Shown here: piece after piece, positions 52,171-60,109 of the stretch | Layout of the letters: each line of letters begins with the position of its first letter | How positions within the stretch are numbered: position 1 is the first letter of the stretch | Source of the DNA: CAIKZJ01 sp964626015 | GTDB taxonomy: Bacteria; Bacteroidota; Ignavibacteria; Tepidaquicellales; Tepidaquicellaceae | Assembly: GCA_964626015.1 (NCBI GenBank) | Contig: CAZVCC010000006.1 | Location: 1-64,000 of the forward strand | Reading direction: 5' to 3' | DNA: 64,000 nt | Made by a program: the position numbers and the translations under genes | Notes under the pieces: generated by a model | Told to the model about the DNA's origin: nothing | Databases searched by the model: none | What the model saw: only the letters and a program-made list of their open reading frames with translations

Positions 52171-53643
52171 TCATTTTATCATTAGCATTTTGCGAGTCTC
52201 TGTGAAATCACCTGATGATAGTGTGTAAAAATATATTCCGCTCGGAATATTTATTCCGTTATCATCCGTACCATTATAATTAACATTGTATCTTCCCGAT
52301 GATTGTGAATTGTTTACTAATGTTCTTACAAGCTTGCCGTTCACATCATACACCTGTAGTTTTACAAGCCCTGTTTTCGGTAGATAATAACTAATCATCG
52401 TACTCGGATTAAACGGATTCGGATAATTCTGATACAAATTGTAACCCTCAGGTTTTATCCCGTTCTCCCCAATACCTGTAGCAAGCGGACTCTTGTTAAA
52501 CCGCCATATCTTCCCTGAAGCTGCGGACGCTACAACATAAAGCTCATTGTACTGGTCAACCCCGAATGATGTTAACGCCATAGACTTCTGCGTCAGTAAT
52601 GAATCAGATGTTACTACACCATTATTGTAACGAAGCATCCATATTCTTCCTGAACAGTAATCACCGTAAATATAAGCCCCTCTTAATTCAGGCCTTCTGT
52701 CGCCTCTGTAAACATAACCGCCCGTAACCGAACAATCGCCGCTGCTGTGGTTATACGCCTTAATAGGAAGCTTCTTTCCCGATGTGTCGCACCCTGTAGA
52801 TGGACTGTAACAAACAAATCCTTCCATCACTTTCCAGCCGTAGTTCTTGCCGTTTTCAATAATATCAATTTCCTCCCAGTTGCCCTGACCAACATCAGCA
52901 CAGTATATCAGCCCTGTTACAGGGTCCTGACTGTATTTCCATGGATTCCGCATTCCCCATGTATATATCTCCTCTTTACCTGCCGTTGGATTATTATAAA
53001 ATGGATTCGTCGGAGGAATGACATATCTTCTCGTTGCCGATGTGTCGTTAATATCTATCCTCAGCATCTTGCCGAGTAACACCTGAAGATTCTGAGCATT
53101 CCCGTTTGGATCACCTGCACTACCTCCGTCACCCATACCAATATAGAGATATCCGTCCTGTCCGAACATAACAGTACCTCCGTTATGATTCGAAAATGGC
53201 TGATTTATTTCAAGTATCTTATATTCACTAAGCGAATCAACTTTATTCGGATTACCGGTCTGCACCTTAAACCTCGAAACAACAGTCCTTAAAGGCGAAC
53301 CCGCAGTGTAATTTATGTATATATACCCGTTCGTCGAATAATTCGGATGAAAATCTAAACCAAGCAATCCTTGCTCTCCCGATGATGACGAAATCTTATT
53401 CGATATATCAAGGAATACATTTGTCTGCGATGCCTGTACATTTGAATCGTTCGGAAATACAATTATTCTTCCTACCTGAGTCACAACAAACACCCTGTTC
53501 GTGCCGTCCCCTGCATGAGTTAAATGCAGCGTCTTGTTAAAAGTCAGATTCGGATAAGCATCTACTAAAGTAACATTAGGATTCTGTGCTTTAACGCACC
53601 CAATCAACGTTACCAATATTAAAGCTAAAAATATTCTTTTCAT
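52171..53643 (-). CDS. PQQ-type soluble sugar dehydrogenase with T9SS tail
   Basis: A 490-residue exported protein. The signal peptide ends near LIGCVKAQ. Residues 25-390 are a six-bladed GSDH/sorbosone-dehydrogenase-like propeller: GEQGLLGLDFHPNYSTNGYI, VSRFKV, GDGGSAGDPNGNAQ, GKMLRID, YTWGMRNPW and DVGQGNWEEIDIIENGKNYG. In the family, this fold oxidises aldose sugars with PQQ, with a catalytic His in the second blade (SNHNGGTVMFG here). The last 85 residues are a T9SS sorting domain (NLYQNYPNPFNPSTMISY). It would act at the cell surface. PQQ biosynthesis genes are not in the window. Confidence 0.92.
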   Translation of the reverse strand: MKRIFLALILVTLIGCVKAQNPNVTLVDAYPNLTFNKTLHLTHAGDGTNRVFVVTQVGRIIVFPNDSNVQASQTNVFLDISNKISSSSGEQGLLGLDFHPNYSTNGYIYINYTAGSPLRTVVSRFKVQTGNPNKVDSLSEYKILEINQPFSNHNGGTVMFGQDGYLYIGMGDGGSAGDPNGNAQNLQVLLGKMLRIDINDTSATRRYVIPPTNPFYNNPTAGKEEIYTWGMRNPWKYSQDPVTGLIYCADVGQGNWEEIDIIENGKNYGWKVMEGFVCYSPSTGCDTSGKKLPIKAYNHSSGDCSVTGGYVYRGDRRPELRGAYIYGDYCSGRIWMLRYNNGVVTSDSLLTQKSMALTSFGVDQYNELYVVASAASGKIWRFNKSPLATGIGENGIKPEGYNLYQNYPNPFNPSTMISYYLPKTGLVKLQVYDVNGKLVRTLVNNSQSSGRYNVNYNGTDDNGINIPSGIYFYTLSSGDFTETRKMLMIK

Positions 53644-54365
53644 ACAATTTTAATTATTTATATTGTTTTTATAACATAAGTTAAGAGTTGAAAATTCACA
53701 TCACCCGTAAATTCCCTCTTAAATACCCTGATAAAACATGCTCTTAGCAATTAATTAATCTTCCTCTGCGCTCTCTACGTGACGAAGATTCGCCATCTTT
53801 TCTGGGCTGCCGGTAAAAATAATTTAATAAGTTTTTGCTCTTCTCTGCGTTCTCTTTTTTCTCTGTGGTAATAACTCTAAAATATCTTTTTCTTCTCTGC
53901 GCTCTCTGCCTGTCACAGATCCGCCATCTTGCTGGGCGGACGGTAAAATATTCTTAAGAAGTTCTTGTTCTTCTGTGGTAATAATTCTAAAATATCTTTT
54001 TCTTCTCTGCGCTCTCTGCGTCCTCAGCGGTAAAATATTCTTAAGAAGTTCTTGTTCTTCTTTTACCCTCTGTGAGAATCTCTATGCGCCTCAGTGGTAT
54101 ATCTTCTCTTGTTCTGTTGCTCTTAGTAATAAATAAATTTATCCTCTGTGCGCTCTGTGTGCGAGTCGAAGATTCGCCGCGGCGAATGGTGAAACTTTTT
54201 TAGGTTTGTTACCGTAACGATTGTTTTTCTTTGTTTTCGACTCTTTCCATACCGTGTAAATCGTCTATTTTTCCCGACTTATGTGTGCATTATATGAATT
54301 TTAAGTCACTGCTTTTTGTTATTTTTATTGATTACCCGAATTTTTATTTTCAGTAAAATTTCATA
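53644..54365. repeat. 722-bp gap with CTCTGYG 9-bp-period repeats
   Basis: No gene. From about 53755 to 54190 the sequence is a mosaic of CTCTGCG/CTCTGTG units, for example CTCTGCG at 54005, CTCTGCG at 54014 and CTCAGCG at 54023, 9 bp apart. Hairpin modules of the GATCCGCC/GGCGGA type interrupt it three times, and a perfect 16-bp palindrome is at 54172-54187. The last 170 bp before nuoC are AT-rich and must contain its promoter. Confidence 0.75.
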
Positions 54366-54842
54366 ATGGATAGACTTAATATAATCAAAGATAAGTTAAA
54401 AGATTTTCAGGTTGAGTTTTATGATGTCAATGGAACTCCCGGAATTATTACTTCACCCGATAAAATTCTCGAAATAGCCGGTTTATTGAAGAATGACGAC
54501 GAACTGTCATTCGAAATGTGCCGGGATGCTATCGGTGTAGATAAATTTCAGAAAAAGTACAGATTCGAAATCATATACAGCCTATATTCTCTTAAATTCA
54601 AAGACAGACTGTTCTTAAAAGTACTGCTTGATTCGAAAAACCCTGAAACCCCTTCTTTAACATCTGTTTGGATGAGTACGAATTGGTATGAACGTGAAGC
54701 TTATGACATGGTTGGAATTATCTTCAAAAATCATCCGGATTTACGAAGAATTTATATGCCTGAAGAGTTTGAGTATCATCCCCTCAGAAAAGATTTCCCT
54801 CTTATGGGTATTCCCGATTCACTTTATTTACCAAAGAAATAA
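54366..54842 (+). CDS. nuoC: NADH-quinone oxidoreductase subunit C
   Basis: A 158-residue 30-kDa-type subunit of respiratory complex I. The family block WMSTNWYEREAYDMVGIIF followed by HPDLRRIYMPEEFEYHPLRK is intact (about 100-142). NuoC sits on the peripheral arm next to NuoD, near the quinone site. It starts after the repeat block, with nuoA and nuoB not upstream, and is followed by nuoD after six bases. Length is normal for a separate NuoC (about 160). Confidence 0.95.
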   Translation: MDRLNIIKDKLKDFQVEFYDVNGTPGIITSPDKILEIAGLLKNDDELSFEMCRDAIGVDKFQKKYRFEIIYSLYSLKFKDRLFLKVLLDSKNPETPSLTSVWMSTNWYEREAYDMVGIIFKNHPDLRRIYMPEEFEYHPLRKDFPLMGIPDSLYLPKK

Positions 54843-54848
54843 TTTACT

Positions 54849-56126
54849 ATGACGAATTCAGTATTTCAAAAAATTAAAGATAACGACCCTGAAATCTCTA
54901 AATCAAAGATTCTTGAAGCTCTTGAATCTTCTGATTTAAGCGTAGAGTTCGATGATGCTCTGGAAAATGAAATGGTTCTGAATATGGGTCCTCAGCACCC
55001 TGCTACACATGGAGTTCTTAGACTTCTCATTTCACTCGACGGGGAAACTATAAAAAGAATCGTTCCCGACCTTGGATATCTGCATAGAGGTTATGAAAAA
55101 CTCGCTGAAAATATGTCTTACCATGAGTTTATTCCGCATACCGACAGACTTGACTACCTGCAGCCTATTCATAATAACGTTGCTTATGCTCTTGCCGTCG
55201 AAAAACTTCTTAACCTTGAAGTACCGGAACGCGGAACGTACATCAGAACTATCTGTGCCGAACTTGGCAGAATTCAGTCGCATCTCATAGCTTACGGTAC
55301 TACCGTCATGGATACAGGCGGTTTAACTCCATTTCTCTGGTGCATGCGTGAACGCGAGAAAATTCTTGACATATATGATTTGTTTGTAGGTGTCCGGTTT
55401 ACTACATCTTATACTCGTATCGGCGGTGTTGCGAATGATATTAATGACGAAGCCATTGCCGCCACAAGAAAATTTATAGACGAGTTCCCGGGTTATCTAA
55501 AGGAAATGAGAGATATTATCGAAAGAAACAGAATCTTCGTGAAAAGACTCGAAGGAATCGGTTATATGTCTAAAGAAGATATCATTAACTATGGTATTAA
55601 CGGACCCTTATTAAGAGCTGCTGGTGTTGAAAGAGATTTAAGAAGAGATGAACCGTACCTTGTTTACGATAAAATGGACTTTGATGTGATTACTGCTTCT
55701 GAAAGCGATTGCCTCGCCCGATTCTGGGTAAGGTTTCAGGAAATGTATGAATCAGTCAAGATTATTAGGCAGTGTCTCGATAACTTACCCGGCGGTCAGG
55801 TTAATGCTATAGCTCCGAAGAAAACACTTCCTAAAAAGGAAAAGATTTATACAAAGATGGAAGAACTTATTCATGATTTTATGCTGATAAATTTTGGTCA
55901 GAATCCCCCTGTAGGTGAATCTTACGGCGCAATTGAATCATCAAAAGGTGAACTTGGCTTCTATATTATCAGCGACGGAAGCGGTCATCCGTTCCGAATG
56001 AAAATCCGCTCTCCATCGTTTTGCAACCTTCAAGGAATTCCTGTAATGTTGAAAGATTCTTTTATTTCCGATTCAGTCGTAATTATCGGAGGTCTTGACC
56101 CTGTTATGGGCGAAGCAGATAAATAA
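54849..56126 (+). CDS. nuoD: NADH-quinone oxidoreductase subunit D
   Basis: A 425-residue 49-kDa-type subunit forming the quinone-binding chamber. The signature MGPQHPATHGVLRLLISLDGE is close to the family consensus, with the quinone-site His in HPATHG. YLHRGYEKLAE, DRLDYLQPIHNN and the C-terminal GGLDPVMGEADK are all present. About 40 extra N-terminal residues (charged, helical) precede the core, longer than the usual 15-20. It lies between nuoC and nuoE in one transcript. Confidence 0.96.
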   Translation: MTNSVFQKIKDNDPEISKSKILEALESSDLSVEFDDALENEMVLNMGPQHPATHGVLRLLISLDGETIKRIVPDLGYLHRGYEKLAENMSYHEFIPHTDRLDYLQPIHNNVAYALAVEKLLNLEVPERGTYIRTICAELGRIQSHLIAYGTTVMDTGGLTPFLWCMREREKILDIYDLFVGVRFTTSYTRIGGVANDINDEAIAATRKFIDEFPGYLKEMRDIIERNRIFVKRLEGIGYMSKEDIINYGINGPLLRAAGVERDLRRDEPYLVYDKMDFDVITASESDCLARFWVRFQEMYESVKIIRQCLDNLPGGQVNAIAPKKTLPKKEKIYTKMEELIHDFMLINFGQNPPVGESYGAIESSKGELGFYIISDGSGHPFRMKIRSPSFCNLQGIPVMLKDSFISDSVVIIGGLDPVMGEADK

Positions 56127-56141
56127 ATTTAATTTATTAAG

Positions 56142-56624
56142 ATGTCATTATTTAACGAAGAAGAACTAAAAAAAGTTGAAGATATAAAATCTCGGTATCC
56201 GGATTCTCAGGCTGCTTTGCTTCCTGTTCTGTGGATGGTTCAGGAAAAAGAAGGATGGATTTCAGAAGATTCTATGAGATACGTCGGCGATTTACTGAAG
56301 GTATCATACGAACATATATTGGGTGTCGTGACATTTTATACTATGTTTAACAAAAAGCCAAGAGGTAAATACCATCTGCAAATATGCACAAATGTTTCAT
56401 GCATGCTCAGAGGCGGGTATGATTTATTCAAACTCGCATCCGATAAACTCGGTATTAACAACAATGAAACCACCCCCGATAATATGTTCACAATTGAAGA
56501 AGTGGAATGCCTCGGCAGCTGCGGCACTGCACCGATGATACAGGTAAACAACAAAGAATACTATGAAAATCTCACTGTCGACAGCTTCGAAAAATTAATA
56601 GATGATTTCAAAAACTCCCATTAG
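56142..56624 (+). CDS. nuoE: NADH-quinone oxidoreductase subunit E
   Basis: A 160-residue 24-kDa-type subunit carrying the 2Fe-2S cluster N1a. The four cysteine ligands are ICTNVSCMLRGG (two) and VECLGSCGTAPM (two). An N-terminal helical bundle (YPDSQAALLPVLWMVQEKEGW) is standard. It forms the NADH-dehydrogenase module with NuoF. It follows nuoD by 15 bp and precedes nuoF by 37 bp. Confidence 0.95.
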   Translation: MSLFNEEELKKVEDIKSRYPDSQAALLPVLWMVQEKEGWISEDSMRYVGDLLKVSYEHILGVVTFYTMFNKKPRGKYHLQICTNVSCMLRGGYDLFKLASDKLGINNNETTPDNMFTIEEVECLGSCGTAPMIQVNNKEYYENLTVDSFEKLIDDFKNSH

Positions 56625-56661
56625 TTGCTTTTAGTTATTAATTATGAACTTGAAATAATAT

Positions 56662-57951
56662 ATGAAAATAATTCTTAAAGATATTCCTGACTTACACAAG
56701 ATAGATGTCTATGAATCAAACGGCGGATATCAATCTATTCGCAAAGCTATCAATGAAATGTCTCCTGATGAGGTTACCAATGAGGTCAAAAATTCAAATC
56801 TTCGCGGTCGCGGTGGTGCATGCTTCCCGACAGGCTTGAAATGGACATTCATGCCTAAACAAACTGATAAACCTAAGTATTTATGCTGCAACGGTGATGA
56901 ATCTGAGCCCGGAAGTTTTAAAGATAGAGAAATATTCGAGAAGAATCCTCACCAGTTTATAGAGGGAACGCTTCTTGCATGCTATGCAATGGGAATTAAA
57001 GCCGCTTATGTTTACATCAGAGGCGAATATTACAAATGGATAAATCTTCTTCAGGATGCTCTTGATGATGCCTATAAGAGAGGATATATCGGAAAGAATA
57101 TTTTTGGAAGTAATTTCTCGACTGATATATATATTCACAGAGGTGCAGGTGCCTACATTTGCGGAGAGGAATCAGCTTTAATGAATTCCGTTGAAGGTAA
57201 GCGCGGGTACCCAAGGGTTAAACCACCTTTCCCCGCTGCTTATGGCTTATGGGGCTGCCCCACAACAATTAACAATATTGAAACACTCGCTAACATTCCT
57301 GAAATTATTAAAAACGGTGCCTCTTGGTTCGCTGGAATTGGTGCTCCTAAACATCCGGGAACATTACTTTTTGGAGTAAGTGGACATGTAAACAAACCCG
57401 GTGTTTATGAACTTCCGACTGGTACTCCATTAATGACAATAATAAATGATGTTTGCGGTGGAGTTACAAACGGCAAAGATATTAAAATGGTAATACCTGG
57501 CGGCTCTTCCATGCCCCCGCTTACAAAGGAAGAATGTCTTAATGCTAAGATGGATAATGAAAGCCTTAAAGAATTTGGCTCCTCTATCGGTACAGCAGGC
57601 GTTATGGTTATGGATGAAGATACTGATATTCTGAAAGTACTGATCCGCATAGCTAAATTCTACTATCACGAATCCTGTGGTCAGTGTACACCTTGCAGAG
57701 AAGGTACAGGATGGCTTCTTAGAGTTCTTAAACGTATTGATTCAGGTGAAGGAAGATTACAGGACCTTGACCTGCTTACTTCTGTTGCGCAAAATATCGA
57801 AGGAAACACTATCTGTGCCCTTGGTGATGCCGCTGCCTGGCCTGTAAAATGGACAATAAAGAAATTCCGAAGTGATTTTGAGAAAAGGGTTTCTGATAAT
57901 AATTTAGCTGTTCCCGTAAAAAACAAGGTACATTCCTTTAGAATGGAATAA
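56662..57951 (+). CDS. nuoF: NADH-quinone oxidoreductase subunit F
   Basis: A 429-residue 51-kDa-type subunit with the NADH and FMN sites and a 4Fe-4S cluster. Glycine-rich FMN/NADH motif: NLRGRGGACFPTGLKW (about 45-60). GAGAYICGEESALMNSVEG and the SLBB-domain region (PGVYELPTGTP) follow. Cluster ligands are ESCGQCTPCREG (three Cys) and NTICALGDAA (fourth). Full length for the family. No nuoG follows: the next gene, 13 bp away, converges (RNase R). The rest of complex I must therefore be elsewhere. Confidence 0.96.
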   Translation: MKIILKDIPDLHKIDVYESNGGYQSIRKAINEMSPDEVTNEVKNSNLRGRGGACFPTGLKWTFMPKQTDKPKYLCCNGDESEPGSFKDREIFEKNPHQFIEGTLLACYAMGIKAAYVYIRGEYYKWINLLQDALDDAYKRGYIGKNIFGSNFSTDIYIHRGAGAYICGEESALMNSVEGKRGYPRVKPPFPAAYGLWGCPTTINNIETLANIPEIIKNGASWFAGIGAPKHPGTLLFGVSGHVNKPGVYELPTGTPLMTIINDVCGGVTNGKDIKMVIPGGSSMPPLTKEECLNAKMDNESLKEFGSSIGTAGVMVMDEDTDILKVLIRIAKFYYHESCGQCTPCREGTGWLLRVLKRIDSGEGRLQDLDLLTSVAQNIEGNTICALGDAAAWPVKWTIKKFRSDFEKRVSDNNLAVPVKNKVHSFRME

Positions 57952-57964
57952 TAGCAGGAATTAA

Positions 57965-60034
57965 TCAGACTATCACAAAATCTATCTTGCGGGTCTCGGT
58001 ATTTGCCTGAATAAGCTTTACTCTTAAACGGTCACCTGCTTTAAACTGTTTTCTTTTTCTGGTACCTACAGCACAATGATTCTTTTCATCATATTCATAA
58101 TAATCACCCGGTATGTCTCTGAATCTGATCATGCCCTCAACCATAAAATCATCTATTTCAACAAATAACCCGAATCTGCTTATTCCTGATACGATTGCAT
58201 TAAACTCGTCGCCTACTTTATCCTTAATAAACTCAACCTGTAGTATTTTCCTGACTTCTCTTTCTGCAGCAACAGCATTCTGCTCTTGAACGGAACAATG
58301 TTTGCAGGTATCACCAAGAGAACTTTGATATCTCTGCGGTATCCTAAGATTCTTATCTTTACTGTTATTATAGTTATTGTAAAGATAAAGCAATCTGTGC
58401 ACGATTAAATCAGGATATCTGCGTATTGGAGAAGTGAAATGAGTATAATAATCAAAACCTAATCCGTAGTGACCGATATTTTCATTAGTGTAAACAGCTT
58501 TTGCCATCGACCTTATCAGAAGATCATTTATTATATACTCTTCAGGCTTTCCTTTAATATCTTCAAGTAGTTTTCTTATCTCATTCTTGTCTTTAAGATT
58601 AGCCTTATACCCAAACTGTCTGATGTATTCTGATAAGTTGAAAAGTTTCTCTGAATCCGGGAGATCATGTACCCGATATACAAAGGGAAGCTGACTGTGT
58701 ATTTGCTTTTCTATACTGTTCACAAACAATGTTACACACCTGTTCGCTATAAGCATGAACTCTTCAACTAACCTCATTGAATCGAGTCTTTCTTTTACGC
58801 CTATGCTTTTGATAAGACCTTTTGAATCTATTTCAAAGAACAATTCACGTGTGTCAAAATCAATCGACCCCTCATTAATCCTTTTCTTAGTGAGTGCTTG
58901 AGCAACTTTATACATTAATAATAATTCTTTTGCATAGTCACCCTTCTTTTTGTCAATAATTTCCTGAACCTCTTCGTACGTAAATCGTCTCTTGCTGTTA
59001 ATTATGCTTTTTGTAAGCCTGTAACTCTTTATATCAAAATTCTTTCCCAGCTCTATAAAAATTGTAAAAGCGTACCTGTCAACATTCGGTTTTAATGAAC
59101 ATAAATCATTTGATAATATTTCCGGGAGCATTGGAATGACCTTTGCGGGAAAATATACACTCGTCGCCCTTTTAAGCGCCTCTACATCAATTGAAGAACC
59201 GTCTTTAACAAAATACGATACGTCTGCTATATGTACTCCAATTTTAAAACCGCCTTTATTCTTCCCTATAGAGATTGCATCATCAAAATCTTTAGCATCT
59301 TCAGGATCAATGGTGAACACCGTTAAATCCCTCAAATCTTCTCTGCCATCATCAATTAATTCTGAATCAGACTTTTCTTTATATTCTTTATACACATTAG
59401 CGGTTTCTTCTGAAACAATATCTTCAAATTTATCTGTAAATCCGTATTTCTTCATCACAGACTTAACTTCAACTAACGTATCTCCTGCTTTGCCGAGTAC
59501 TTCTGCCACTCTTGCTTCAAGGTCTATTAAACCATCTTCAATATCATCAACATTAATAATCTCGCATACAACTTTGTCGCCATACACTGCACCATTAAAA
59601 TCAGGCTTTCTTACAATAACATCTGAACGTATTCTTTTAGAATCGGGATATACTTTTGCAAAGTTTCTCTTCGGATCAAAGAATCCGGTTATATAATAGG
59701 CATCTTTATTAATTACTTTAGTTATTCTTGCAAACTCGTTTCCTGTCTTTCCTTTATAAGAACGCCTGAATTCTACTTTATCGCCTATTGAAACAGTCTG
59801 CCCTTTTTTAAGTTTTATATCCAGTACAAATGCCTTTCCCTTTGAATCTACGTACTTAAGGGCAATTGTTTCATGATTACTAATTACAACATCACCCGTC
59901 ATAAAGGTATTATCATTGGCAGGTATGAAATAATACTTACCTTCTTTTTTTACTTCATCTGATAGTATCAAATCGCTTAAAGCTTCCCTGAGGATACCTC
60001 TTTCTTCATTTTTGATATGAAGATTTCCGGACAA
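57965..60034 (-). CDS. rnr: Ribonuclease R (RNB-family 3'-5' exoribonuclease)
   Basis: RNase R degrades structured RNA. From the TTG at 60034 the protein has 689 residues: two cold-shock OB domains (about 50-190), the RNB catalytic domain with the Mg-binding FTIDPEDAKDFDDAIS (around 240-255) and YTHFTSPIRRYPDLIVHR, and a C-terminal S1 domain (about 600-685). The frame stays open upstream for 25 more codons, encoding KPHKEIIQFLKKNKGTYYKF, which looks like the missing start of the winged-helix domain continued by SGNLHIKNEERGIL. No ATG, GTG or TTG lies in that extension. An ATT at 60103 is a candidate non-standard start, so the true N-terminus is uncertain. Confidence 0.92.
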   Translation of the reverse strand: MSGNLHIKNEERGILREALSDLILSDEVKKEGKYYFIPANDNTFMTGDVVISNHETIALKYVDSKGKAFVLDIKLKKGQTVSIGDKVEFRRSYKGKTGNEFARITKVINKDAYYITGFFDPKRNFAKVYPDSKRIRSDVIVRKPDFNGAVYGDKVVCEIINVDDIEDGLIDLEARVAEVLGKAGDTLVEVKSVMKKYGFTDKFEDIVSEETANVYKEYKEKSDSELIDDGREDLRDLTVFTIDPEDAKDFDDAISIGKNKGGFKIGVHIADVSYFVKDGSSIDVEALKRATSVYFPAKVIPMLPEILSNDLCSLKPNVDRYAFTIFIELGKNFDIKSYRLTKSIINSKRRFTYEEVQEIIDKKKGDYAKELLLMYKVAQALTKKRINEGSIDFDTRELFFEIDSKGLIKSIGVKERLDSMRLVEEFMLIANRCVTLFVNSIEKQIHSQLPFVYRVHDLPDSEKLFNLSEYIRQFGYKANLKDKNEIRKLLEDIKGKPEEYIINDLLIRSMAKAVYTNENIGHYGLGFDYYTHFTSPIRRYPDLIVHRLLYLYNNYNNSKDKNLRIPQRYQSSLGDTCKHCSVQEQNAVAAEREVRKILQVEFIKDKVGDEFNAIVSGISRFGLFVEIDDFMVEGMIRFRDIPGDYYEYDEKNHCAVGTRKRKQFKAGDRLRVKLIQANTETRKIDFVIV

Positions 60035-60109
60035 ATGATTAAATTTATAATATGTCCCTTTATTCTTCTTTAAGAATTGAATTATTTCTTTGTGCGGTTT
60101 AATCTCTGT

